A stretch of 64,000 nucleotides of DNA from the NCBI RefSeq assembly GCF_905220565.1, contig NC_059415.1, forward strand, positions 13,344,001 through 13,408,000. Reading direction: 5' to 3'. The DNA comes from Melitaea cinxia. Taxonomy: Eukaryota > Arthropoda > Insecta > Lepidoptera > Nymphalidae. The notes beneath the pieces are model-generated. The model was given only the letters and a program-made list of their open reading frames with translations, ran no database searches and was not told the origin of the DNA. This document shows, one piece after another, positions 32,170 through 42,064 of the stretch. The translations under genes were made by a program, and so were the position numbers. Within the stretch, counting starts at the first letter, position 1; the number at the start of each line of letters is the position of its first letter.

Positions 32170-32591
32170 CTCCACTAATTTGTTTTCGTAATTAAAAAAA
32201 ATTAAAGTTATTTCTTTCAATAAATATATGTGAACTAAAAGTGACTGTTTTATCTCTTCCTTTATACAAATTAATATGTATAATTATATTACCTTAAAAA
32301 TATCGCCAACCTTTCTTCAGTACAAATGCAGTCTCTAAATCTCGTATTTTGGTAGTTTATGCTCACTGATATTTGAGCCAATAGATGGTTGAATGTAGTT
32401 ATCGACATTCTAAAATAATTGAAAAACTTAATTTCGTCACTCCTCAATTCTGTTATTAAATTCTGAAATGTTCCCAAACTAAATCTTTCTCTCAGGATTG
32501 GGTGCACCCAATATTTTCTTTCCTTGGCTGTCTTTCTTCGTTTTCTTCTCAAATAATAATACATCACAACAAGAGCTTCGTCGACGTCCAT
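30512..32591 (-). CDS. Harbinger-2 DDE transposase (two exons, 400 aa, intact)
   Basis: Minus strand. Exon 1 is 32591-32293 (MDVDEALVVMYYYLRRKRRK ... ERLAIFL), donor G|GTAATA. Exon 2 is 31415-30512, acceptor TTTACAG. The phase-2 junction gives Arg and continues YYASGCSFKELHYSYRVGVS. DDE_Tnp_4 catalytic residues: D in GAVDGKHIRV, D in LVGDEAFPLS, E in ARRYVECAFGIL. The joined length of 1203 nt is a multiple of three with no stop. Start chosen at the ATG aligned with Harbinger-1 MDVQK. Exon 1 lies beyond the MADF gene and exon 2 within the MADF intron. All parts required for a functional Harbinger transposase are visible. Confidence 0.9.
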
Positions 32592-33255
32592 CGTGCACGC
32601 CTCGCGTAGAGTGCTTAAAATTGGCACTAGCTTCGACCGTGGCCGACAACCGATTATTAATCGTGTGTGTGAACAAAGGCGCCGACATCCGATTAATATA
32701 CGGATCCGATAGCCGACAGGTGGGAACGAGCTCTTACCCATAGGAACTCTGTCGGAAGAAGCAGCAGAAGCACGAAATAAACATTTCAGACAGTACAGGG
32801 AAAGGTTTTCAAGGAAATTTAGCCGGATTCAGTGCAACATGGATGTCATTAATAGACTTTTATTAACATCAGATCCATTTCTAAGTTGCATCAGACCCAA
32901 AACTCCAAAAAAATCAAAACCTTTTAAACCAGAAACAATGGAAATGTTGCTTCCGTGGGACGCGAATGCTCAGTCTGAGGAAGATGAAGAAGCAGACAGA
33001 GACGATGAAACTTCAGATGAAGAAAGATGGGATGCTTCTTCAAATTCTTATTAATTTCTTTTTGGAAAATTAAACATAAATAACATTATGAATGACTGTT
33101 TAATTTTTAAACCTATTAATATACCTTTATTATACTATTTTTAACTCCAATGCTTATTTTTATAGTTATTTGTTCAAATAGAATTAAAATAAAAAGAAAC
33201 TACAGATAAATAATTTTGATCGACTTTTTGGGCCAAATACCCCTCTGTGCGCTGG

Positions 33256-33779
33256 TGAGACCTGTCGTTTGACACCAGATTTGTCTCTGAGTTTGGCGTA
33301 GATCAGGAGATATAAAGGTCAGAAGTGGCCATATTCTAGTAATGTATAAGGAAGTGTAAAAAAAAATAAAGTCCACATCTCCCGCCAGACCGGCGCCGCA
33401 AAGACCTACAAACAACATCACTTGGAGACAACGACACGTGCGTCACGTCCATCACGCATGCCGCATAGCGACTCGTCTGATGTAACCGGCGCTCTACCGA
33501 CGATAACCGATCTGTCAACGATTCGGTCTCGTCATTTGCAGATTCTCTCTGAACTGGACCAACTCGTGGATAAGCACCATGGGAAAACCGAACTCCCTAT
33601 TTCGCACCCCCTCTTGCCACGGCTCGTTAGAACCGTAGCAACGAGGCCATTTCACATCCCCAATTAAAAAAAATAAAGCCACCCCTTTCCCTAAAAACCA
33701 CCCCCCAAAAATCTTATTTCCACCCCCCACCCCCCAACTCAACTTGGCGTTACTCCGAATTCAGCCACTCCAGACCCCT
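33256..33779. other. Unassigned segment with a short unassigned ORF
   Basis: Flank of the Transib site. A frame at 33422-33667 (METTTRASRPSRMPHSDSSD...) has no recognised domain; its GC-rich composition hints at a retrotransposon fragment. An A-rich and C-rich patch follows at 33665-33735. Confidence 0.3.
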
Positions 33780-33995
33780 ATTGCCGGGGCTCATTCAAGA
33801 GGGGAGTATTTGAATAGTTATCACCTATCATTACCATTAGACCAAACCTCCTAAATTGACGTCCCACAAGACCCTTTGTCCCACCAGGACTGCACAAACA
33901 GCCAGACCACGGCAAACATCTGTATGGTCAATCCAAATGTTTGTCATGTGCGGGGATCGAAACCATAACCGCCACAACGTGACCGTTACGTCAAC
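33780..33995 (-). mobile_element. tRNA-derived lepidopteran SINE
   Basis: On minus: a tRNA-like head with B-box-like GGTTTCGATCCCCGCACATG, then CAAACATTTGGATTGACCAT and GTTTGCCGTGGTCTGGCTGT, a body I recognise as very common in moth genomes. The 5' limit at about 33995 abuts a DD82E relic. A-box weak. Confidence 0.65.
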
Positions 33996-34313
33996 GCGTC
34001 GAATACAATAGAGTACATTTGGAATATTATGAAACAGCGAGTGGTCGAAAAGAACGTATCACAATCAGAAAAATAAATAGAACAGTTAACACGTGATGCT
34101 ATAAGAAGTATATCTGCAGATGATTGGAAGTGAGAAATCAACCATGTTGATAGATTATGACAGCAATATTGGGAAAGTGATCGACTGCAAGAATTAAACG
34201 AGAGAGACCTCACAATTTCAGTGGGGGTAGATTCAGAGAGTGATACGGACTCAATTTTTAGTGACAGTGAGAATGAAATATCTTGTGTTGAATCTATGGA
34301 CGTTAGTGATTAA
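33991..34313 (+). pseudogene. DD82E-type transposase relic, C-terminal end
   Basis: NTIEYIWNIMKQRVVEKNVS (the Glu-IW block), then AIRSISADDWK, NERDLTISVGVDSESD and an acidic SENEISCVESMDVSD end at 34313, with three stops. The acidic SDSD-type tail parallels the restored end of the 21.9-kb element. It begins at the same protein position where the 26.6-27.3 kb relic ends, so the two could be halves of one copy. Confidence 0.6.
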
Positions 34314-34562
34314 CCTTATTAATGGGTCTAATTTTACCCAAATAAACATTTTTTAATAATAAGAAATAGAAAATATTTTATAATTATACATATACTTAGT
34401 TTCTTATTTTTTTTTCTGACGCTACCTTTCGAGTGGCGTCAAATCGCCGACGGCAAACTTAGCGTGGACGGCTTATAAGCCGTAGCGTGCATTTTTTGTA
34501 GGCAGAAAGGCACTGCCTGCCTTGCATTGATGAAAACATCGAACTGGTTGAAAGCAGTTTAA

Positions 34563-35385
34563 GTGACAATCCGCGATTTTCAATACGGAAAAGAGCAGCC
34601 TCACCGGGACTTCCAAGAGCGATTATTCAGAAAATTAAAAAAAAATGATATGAACTTCGATACTTTTCAAATTCAAATCGTCCAAGAAGTGAAAGAAAGT
34701 GACTTTGATTTACACAAACATTTTTGTGAAACGATGTTGGAGCGTTTTTGCACTGTAAATCCAATTTTTTTGAACGACAAGGCTCACTTTCACTTTAACG
34801 GCCACGTCAACAAGCAAAACTGCCATTACTGGTTTCCAAGAACCCGCAACCCTCGATTGAAACATCAAAAACCGTTGCATTGCCCCAGGGTAACTGTTTG
34901 GTGTGCCTTATCCACGCATGAGATAATTGGACCATTTTTTTTTTCGAAAATTCTAGAGGCCAGGCGACGAATGTCAATGGTGAAAATTATTGACACATGA
35001 TTACTGAATTCTTTTTGCCAAACGTGCTGTTATACCTAGGTTTAATTCGCGGTTGGTGCTGACGTCACTATTTTAATTACTTTTAAATATTCCATTTTCC
35101 ATACGGTCGAGTCAGATGCCGTTTACCATCCAGCGCGTCACTATATATATTTTTATCCAGAAAAGGAAAGTGAGTTGTTTTTAGGGACAGTTAATGTCAG
35201 TGTTTGGACTATAAAATAAACTTTATCCATATTTGAACAACTTGTGTATTTATTCTAAAAAGACTACCGGGAGGTGCCGCGTAACAGTGCGAGCTCATCA
35301 CCGCCACACGCGGCGCAGAGCACAAAGCTCCGTTTTGAACGGTGTGTTCAACTCGACGGGTGACATACTTTTAAAAAAATAAAAT
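34563..35385 (+). pseudogene. DD41D-type mariner relic with solo LTR inside
   Basis: HFHFNGHVNKQNCHYW and HQKPLHCPRVTVWCALS match HFHIGGYVNKQNMRYW and HQKSLHC...TTVWCAIS of the 5.8-kb transposase, so it is a distant relative. The first catalytic motif reads NDKAHF for SDEAHF. Frame open 34563-35000, then HMITEFFLPNV near 35000-35024, where a solo LTR interrupts. Beyond it the second and third catalytic blocks are missing and a C-terminal trace (ERCVQLDG ... FKKIK) leads into AAAATCCGCA, as in the intact copies. Confidence 0.7.
35028..35286. mobile_element. Solo LTR, 259 bp
   Basis: Starts TGTTATACC and ends GCGTAACA (TGTTA...TAACA). GTGC is duplicated at 35024-35027 and 35287-35290. An AATAAA is in the 3' half. 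The 4-bp duplication suits a Ty3/Gypsy-type retrotransposon that has recombined to a solo LTR. Confidence 0.75.
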
Positions 35386-36416
35386 CCGCATTTCTATTCT
35401 ATCGTTCAATGGTCTTAATAAAACACCACCACAGACACCTTTATGGAATGATTTAATAGATCAACTGGAAGAAATATTAAACACGAACCAAATGAACTTA
35501 GTCACGAATCGTACCGCCAAGCCATAACACCGGTTCATTATCTAGCTTAGATGGTAAATTCAAAATTACCCCAAGAAAAATTGTCCACTGATGAAAGTGA
35601 TACAGCCTTAAAATTTCTGCAAGAAAACTATTGGGATTGGAATTAGTTTAATAAGTAGCATATTCGTTTGCATGCCAAAGTAGAGCCATTAACAGGAGCG
35701 TTAGTTGATAAACAAGTCATAGTGAAAACAATATAGATTTTAAATGTTGTGGAGATTCTCAGACTAATGGCTGATGGACGTTCGGCACACAATTAAAACT
35801 CCACCATGATTGGAATGGTTTCCAAATGTTTCAGCAGTAGTTCACAGAGGTCAATAAGAAAAAGTGGAAATCATTTTCCCGTGACGGGGCATTGGTTTAT
35901 AACCCCTGATTTATTATTTGTTGCTGAAAAAGAAATAAAAAAGAAGAATTCCATTGTTCAATCAAATGACTACGTTGATATAATAAAAGTACATGATAAT
36001 GTTTTTCATCTGAAGGACACTGAAGTATGTAGTGAAAGACAGCAAGCCAACAAATCTTTAAGAGAACCCAGGCTTTACATTTCAAAATAATGTCTTGCAA
36101 GAAATTCCTAAGAATGGAAGGAGATCCTCGAAGAGTTAAAAGAAACCTTACACTTCAAAAAGGTTGTGTTGTCTGGTGAAGCAATCGATAAACTGGACGA
36201 TCAACACTATGTTATTTCATTACTAATCCGGAGAAAGTACAGTTAGCCTGCGAGAGAAAAGAGACACACTTCAAGATAAAGTTTCGTATCTAATTTATAA
36301 GCACTAATATGTAAGGAGGTTTTTAAACCTATTATAAATTTTATCAAAAAAAAACTTTGTTCATATTCTTTGCTTTATAAGCATTATATTCGAATAGTGC
36401 CCCAAAAAAGATAGCC

Positions 36417-36468
36417 TATCACGCAAAAAAGGCGCTATAAGACGTCGAGTTGCGGAAAAAAGCCCGTG
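36417..36468 (+). repeat. Short repeat, TATCACGCAAAA...AAGACGTCGAG, copy 1
   Basis: Shares TATCACGCAAAA, TAAGACGTCGAG and GCCCGTGC in order with 37538-37590. Class unknown. Confidence 0.6.
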
Positions 36469-37537
36469 CAAAAAAAAAAAACAGAAACAACAACAACAAG
36501 CATTATGTTCTTATCCATTCCACATTTAATTTCGATCCCTATAAAGCTACATACAACCTTTTAAAATGCATAAAAAATAATTATTGTAAAGGAATCTCAG
36601 TATCAACTAAATATATGAACTTGCCTCGAACATTAAAATTAAAGGGTTGTCTGTATTAGCGAAAGAATAGACATGAAATTTCCTAAAGAGCCAAATACAA
36701 GAAAGTTATTTGGCCACTATTTCCATGAATTGCCTGTTGCGAACTAGAAAATTCACCGTTATCAATGAAAATGGTGATATAAATCGCGAGCCGCTGAAGC
36801 TATCAAGGATCCCATACAACCAAATTAACCAAGTAACTACCTATACTCATACCGGTTTCAAGATAATTAGTCTTGATGATCTTCAGAGCATCCAAAATAA
36901 ATTCTTATTAGGAAGTCCAATACAGTCATATTTTAATTTTAATTTTTTTATTATTTTTTTTTTACAAATCTGTCATTCCTAATTCTGACATCGAATAGGT
37001 TTCACCTCTCTCAATTGTAATTTTATTTTAAATAATTAAAGTATTTTTTAAATCATTCTGGTTTTTTTTGGATACATCATCATCAATGTAATTTGTTGGG
37101 AATTTATTAAGGGCCCATTGGGTTAGGTTTTGGCATTGGCCCCTTATGTTGCCTCGGGAAGTTGGTTTGTTGCAATCTATTTGACCAATTAGCCCTCGTG
37201 GCCATGAGTGAGGTCTTGTGAATCTTCTTCCAAAACATGGTGTTTGTCAACTGTAACTTCTCCGTGGAGTAGTCATTTCTGCAGAAGCGACTCCACTGTG
37301 ACTATCCAAGAGACCTAGAAATGAAAATATATAAAAAAAACGAATTTTATAAGTACTCACATTTGTTTTTAGCAAACATATTAGGTTCAGTCATATAGAA
37401 TCAAAGGAGACTGTCGATTTGGTCAAAATATAGTTTTGATTGTGACAACACTGGAAATTACGAATACTTTTTAATGTATAAATTACTTTAGTATCAAAAA
37501 TGGGCTTCTTTCATAGAAGATCCCACGACAAGTGCAT

Positions 37538-37590
37538 TATCACGCAAAATAGACGCATTAAGACGTCGAGGTGCGGACAATAGCCCGTGC
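37538..37590 (+). repeat. Short repeat, copy 2
   Basis: Second copy of the 36417-36468 motif, directly followed by a half copy of the foldback arm. Confidence 0.6.
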
Positions 37591-37604
37591 TTATCAACAT
37601 CAAC

Positions 37605-37701
37605 ATCTCCATAACCATGGGGGTTTCGAAGTATGGCAGTGGTACCGAGGGTACCGCCCCCACCCTCTTTCCCCCCAAAATCCCGAAATTCGATGGTTCT
37701 T
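37605..37701. repeat. Partial foldback-arm relative (see 24245-25173)
   Basis: TCTCCATAACCATGG, GGCAGTGGTACCGAGGGTA and AAAATCCCGAAATTCG follow the order of the right arm at 25060-25165, with substitutions. Confidence 0.6.
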
Positions 37702-37943
37702 AATATAAAACTTTACCCCGGTCAATTGCAAACAAAAAATGTTAGCCGTGACTATAATTTATTTAATTTGAAAAGTTTTGTGTTCGTTTCTAGATTCTTT
37801 ATGGTTTACAGATATTAATGCGAACGACAATTTTCATCTAGGCATCAAATTTAACTATTTAAGCGCAGCCATTAATCAGAGAGCCGGTTTTGATTCTATA
37901 CGACTGATTTATAAAATCACATGAACTATATACGAGCCTTGAT

Positions 37944-39328
37944 GCAAAATAGTTCGTCTGATATGAAAAGTAGTGCAAGTGTAAAATATAGGAAGTAAAT
38001 ATTGGTAAAATAATTAAGAATGTTAAGTAAAAAGTAAACCACAATTTGATGAACATATTAAACATAACTGAAATTTTTTCATGACTTTATATAACATAAA
38101 AAATTTGACACTCACGCTAAATAGTACATCTACCACTTAGTTGTGTCGCCTTTGCTCTCAATGACAGCTTTAATGCGAAAAGGCATGGTTGCAACCAACG
38201 CTCCACACTCCTCACGCGTAATTGACTCCCAGACAGCCAAGAGTTTAGCCTTTAAGTCGCTCTTTGATCTTGATGGATTTTTATGGAGAACTTTTTTCAT
38301 TTTCCACCATAGGGTTTCAATCGGCGACAAGTCCGGGCTGTTAGATGGCCATTCGATTGTAGGGATACTTTTCGCCAGTAGCCACGTTTTTGTTGTCCTT
38401 GCAGTATGGCAGGAAGCACCATCCTGTTGAAAAATGAAGGAATCTTGATGCTTGAGTGACAGAATAAAGGGCAGTAAATTCTCTTCCAAAAGGTTTTGAA
38501 ACCTTGCAGAATTGATAGAACCATCCACAAACTGCATACCACCAACATCTTGTGCAGACATGCAGCCCCGTTTTATAAGAGATGCCAGAAACTTCACTTT
38601 GCATTTGAGACATTCTGTATGAAATGCCTCATTTATGTTCCGAATCACTTTTTTCCTTTCATCGCCGACTGTCACTTCAAATTCGGACTCGTCTCTCCAA
38701 ATGATACCATGCCATTGATCGGATCAATTTAAATGATCACGAGCAAACTTCAACCTCTTTTTTCTTTTGTACAGCAGTCAGCAGTGGTTTCTCCTTAGCA
38801 GTGTAAAATCCAAAACCCATTCTTTGTAGGACTCTTTTGCAACTATCAACTGAGACGTCTTTGTGAATCATGTCTTTCCATTGCACCGTGAGTTCCCCAG
38901 CTCGAGCACGACAATTATTTTCACAATTATTTTTGATAATTTTCTTCAGGATTCTGTTTTCTGCTGCACTTGTGATGCGTGGTCGACCAGTTTTCTTCAA
39001 AACAAGAAGTCGTTCTATTCTTTTTATAGTGCTGAATGATAGATTGGACTGTAGACTTGGGAAGTCTTTAGATATTTGGTAACTTGATTTGCCAGCATTG
39101 ACCCTACAAACTATTCCCTTTCGAAGCTCTTCACACACGGGTTGGCCACAACCCATTGTTATTTGAAAACTAATGAGAAACAAACTGAAACTTTCAGAAT
39201 TTATACTGTCTCACTTGACACAATTCCTTTTGCAAATTTAAATTATGAAACATAATTGTACAAAGAAGGAATAATCACTGATAGACAAACTCTTTTGCAT
39301 CGATAATCAATTAAACGAACTATTTTGC
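37944..39328 (-). mobile_element. Tc1-type DD34E element, decayed
   Basis: Candidate termini GCAAAATAGTTCGT (37944-37957) and its reverse complement (39315-39328) bracket the transposase. The right end is followed by a T, then TA; the left TA is not clear, so boundaries are tentative. Confidence 0.6.
38130..39156 (-). pseudogene. Tc1 (DD34E) transposase, one frameshift and one stop
   Basis: Minus strand, from MGCGQPVCEELRKGIV at 39156. HTH region with GRPRITSAAENRILKKIIKN, then LQRMGFGFYTAKEKPLL. An A-run at about 38755-38770 shifts the frame (KEVEVCS against KRLKFARDHLN), and LN is followed by TGA before SDQWHGIIW. Catalytic: D in WRDESEFEV, D in FQQDGASCHT, E in SPDLSPIETLW, with 34 residues between the last two. 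Ends DTTKW at 38130. Confidence 0.85.
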
Positions 39329-39462
39329 TTACAACTTCTTCGAATGTAAAACACGGTATGTATAAATTTAAAAAGCTATAATAGTTTATTGGTCCATAAT
39401 TAAAAAATGGCATAAGTAACACGTCATACGATAGTAGAAAAGCTTAATATTTTATATAGATC

Positions 39463-39785
39463 ATTATAGCCTATACAGTCCACTGCTGGACATAGGCCTC
39501 CACAAGTTTACGCCAAAAATAACGTGAACTCATGTGTTTTACCCATAGTCACCACGCTGGGCAGGCGGGTTGGTGACCGCAGTACTAGCTTTGTCGCACC
39601 AAAGATGCTGCTGCCCGTCTTCGGCCTGTGTATTTCAAAGCCAGCAGTTGGATGGTTATCCCGCCATCGGTCGGCTTCTTAAGTTCCAAGGTGGTTGTGG
39701 AACCTTGTTATCCCTTAGTCGCCTCTTACGACACCCACGGGAAGAGAGGGGGTGGCTAAATTCTTTAGTGCCGTAGCCACACAGT
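39463..39785 (-). mobile_element. Lepidopteran RTE-like LINE 3' end
   Basis: On minus it ends GTGGAGGCCTATGTCCAGCA then GTGGACTGTATAGGCT, and upstream has CCCGTGGGTGTCGTAAGAGG. I recognise both as a 3' tail present in great numbers in moth and butterfly genomes. No RT domain is left. A short poly-repeat tail is decayed. Confidence 0.7.
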
Positions 39786-40296
39786 ACAATATTTTATATA
39801 GATATACAAAAATAATGAAGTTAGAAAAAATCTCACAGATAAAATTTCACACTAGGCGAACTATTGTGCATCGGGGCTCATATACTACAGTACAGATATT
39901 GCACTAACTACAAATAGTCTATATGATGATGGCCTAGCAGGAACTTTAAGTTATTTAAGAATTTATGAAATTAACTCCAAATATATAAACTAATACTCAC
40001 ATGAGGTCTCGATGGTAGCGATTAATACGAAAAGTAAGGGGGGTTATTGTTGAGCATGCTGACTCAATTATCCTGGACTGAAATTTGGATCGCTACCGTA
40101 TGACTCATTTTCCTGTTTTTGAATTTCATTGTAGATATTGGATTCTGTTTTTAATTAATTTATACAGTAGGTACCTAACATTTTTTTCATGAAATGAAAT
40201 TGTCCACAGATTAAATATTAGTTACTAGAAATTGTCTTTTGTTTATAGAAAAAATACAAGATCACAGGATAATAGACAAGGATAGATACAAGATAG

Positions 40297-40329
<33 letters not shown>

Positions 40330-41160
40330 TAATAGACAAGGAATAGACGAAGACAATAGAACAAACTTTAACAAACGAGAAACACTTCTTTCAAAACCGG
40401 TCAACTTTTCGTAGTGAATGTTTTCTCAAGCTTTTATTTAGCTTGCAATGAATGCGTGTATGTATGTTTATTCGGGCGAAATCTTGCAATTCAATTTTGA
40501 AGCACATTACGTGTTGAGATAAACAAGTCAATTAAATGACTGTGATTGATTTTAACTATTTATTTTACTATTATACAAAAAAATTCACTTTAAAAAGATG
40601 ATCTGTTTTGATATATCATATTTCACTCAATTTCACTCATATTTTACTTGAATACAGCTTTGAGATGTAATTGGATGTGGTAAGCAGTGTGACCGTTTCA
40701 ATAGTGGCGAATCTGCCACAGAATGGGTAAAAAATCTGCCAGAATTTGCCACACTTAACGACAAAAATGCCAAAAATATGCCATCATTAAAACTAAAAAA
40801 AAAAACAACGAATAAAACGTAATTTCTTTAATCAGGGCAAAAAAAAAATATTTTACAATTTCAATAAGCGATATTACATCTACTACATACTACTTTTAGT
40901 GTGTATTAAACATTTGCCTCCAAATTTTCATCTTCATTCTCTGTATGTAAGCGATATGTTTTTTAAACATATTTTTACTTGGTTTAATGGAGACACACAA
41001 TCTTCGTGGTCCTTTATCCCTTCTTTTGTGATAATTATAGCTGAAACATGTTTGTATAAGAACCTATTCCTTATTTTGGTTTAGGTCAGGTTTACCTACG
41101 AGAATATTCTCTCGTACGAAGCGTTTGACATAGGCAATAAAGCTTTCGCGAAATTTTAAA
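39786..41160. other. AT-rich non-coding DNA
   Basis: No ORF or known repeat apart from the tiny poly(A) insertion at 40283-40327. A region near 40700-40790 repeats CTGCCA/TGCCA words. Confidence 0.35.
40283..40327 (+). mobile_element. Ultra-truncated poly(A) retro-insertion with 15-bp target duplication
   Basis: GATAATAGACAAGGA occurs at 40268-40282 and again at 40328-40342. Between them are only 14 bp plus A31. This is what target-primed reverse transcription leaves when it aborts almost at once. Confidence 0.7.
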
Positions 41161-41395
41161 TACTAGCTGTGCCCGCGGCTTCGTCAGCGTTGAAATCAGT
41201 TTGTCACAAAGTTTTTCCGGCAAACTTCCAGTGAAACTCTCATCAAAATCGGCTTAGCCGTTCCGTAAACCTTCCTCTTGAAGCCCTCTCTCCATTGGTG
41301 AAACCGCATGAAAATCCAATTAGTAGATTTTGAGGGAATCGATCACATACGCTTCGCAGAGTACCATCACGTATATACTACTACTTACTACTAGG
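41161..41395 (+). repeat. Dispersed arthropod repeat (CTAGCTGTGCCCGCGGCTTCGT head)
   Basis: ACTAGCTGTGCCCGCGGCTT starts a widespread insect repeat that I know from other genomes, with AAATCGGCTTAGCCGTTC inside. Class uncertain (LINE 3' end or SINE). Confidence 0.5.
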
Positions 41396-42064
41396 TATTT
41401 TAATGTTGAATTTTTTGTTCTAGGACCTACCGGATGAGTCTAAAATTAATCGTTAACCAAGATTCAATCTTTGATACACCTAGAAAACATAAACTAAGAG
41501 AAAAGTTAAAAAAACAGGCACTTCATTTTTAAAAAAAATGTAAAAAAATTAAATCATTACAACGAAGAGTTAGAAGTCTTTAAAACAGGAACTTGCCCTT
41601 CAGAGGAATCATCAATTACTTAAAAACGCAATTTTCATTGACACAGATTTATATTATTCATTAAATCAAAACATGGCTGCAATAGATTTATTTAACAATT
41701 TGAAGCAAAAAAGGAGTAAATATATTTAAAACAATAAACGGATTTTTATTTTCGCATACCCATTTTACCTATATTAAATTAATTGTGTTTAATCCCATTT
41801 AATAAAATTTTCAGGGACTTTTTTTAAAAAGTGTCAACACTTCACTCACTCACACATATTTGAAAAAGTGGCTTCACTTTTTTGTTCTAAGTGCGTTATC
41901 TATTTTTTTCAAAGAGCAACACGGAGGGGAGTAGCCATGTACAGGCGTTCCCCTCTGTCAAGGTATAAGGCCAAATGGCCATATGCGTACAATAAAACTA
42001 GTTGCAGCCGCTCTGATCACTAGACTAAATCTAGTTGCGCGATTGAATCAACGTCCTTCAAAAA

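Larger units (their letters stand above)
29916..32733. mobile_element. PIF/Harbinger element 2, complete and possibly autonomous (2818 bp)
   Basis: TIR GAGCTCGTTCCCACYTGTCGG, extended with mismatches to a TCGGATCCGTATATTAA block at both ends. TTA duplication at 29913-29915 and 32734-32736. Both genes, MADF/BESS (plus) and DDE transposase (minus), have open frames with consistent splice sites. It is the youngest layer in the Transib region. Confidence 0.93.
27821..33054 (+). pseudogene. Transib (RAG1-related) transposase, frameshifted and interrupted
   Basis: A possible short exon 1 (27821-27839, MDIVES) joins in phase with 28168 (APSGLKIVTREYIYRM). Frames then change at about 28390 (T/A runs) and about 28999. 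Family landmarks: WLQVTLEIPL; first Asp in CDGSQQAQFKQ (about 29000); SSPRFCRPMRIRF; VDGKVCNAATNTTSTMRCYI; second Asp in GNSNDGNTSRRFF; MSPTLHKILIHG; and catalytic Glu in LSEEAAEARNK. Harbinger-2 is inserted at TTA (29913-29915). Without it HAL-L-PIGTLSEEA reads straight through. The last exon ends SSNSY at 33054 with an acidic tail. Intact TIRs mean it could still be moved by a transposase elsewhere. Confidence 0.85.
27549..33250 (+). mobile_element. Transib element with perfect-looking TIRs, split by Harbinger-2
   Basis: TIRs of about 35 bp begin CACAGAGG and share GTATTTG and CCCAAAAAGTCGATCAAAA. A 5-bp GC-rich duplication CGCTG flanks both ends (27544-27548, 33251-33255), as expected for Transib. 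It contains a RAG1-like transposase gene. Without the 2818-bp Harbinger-2 and its TTA it is about 2.9 kb, normal for Transib. Confidence 0.9.
35387..37604. other. Unassigned, relic-rich stretch with three short ORFs
   Basis: Short frames at 35806-36090 (FPVTGHWFITPDLLFVAEKE), 36450-36656 (DPYKATYNLLKCIKNNYCKG) and 36710-36982 look like decayed coding sequence with stops between them, probably one or two dead elements. I recognise no family. A duplicated motif lies at 36417 and 37538. Confidence 0.3.
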
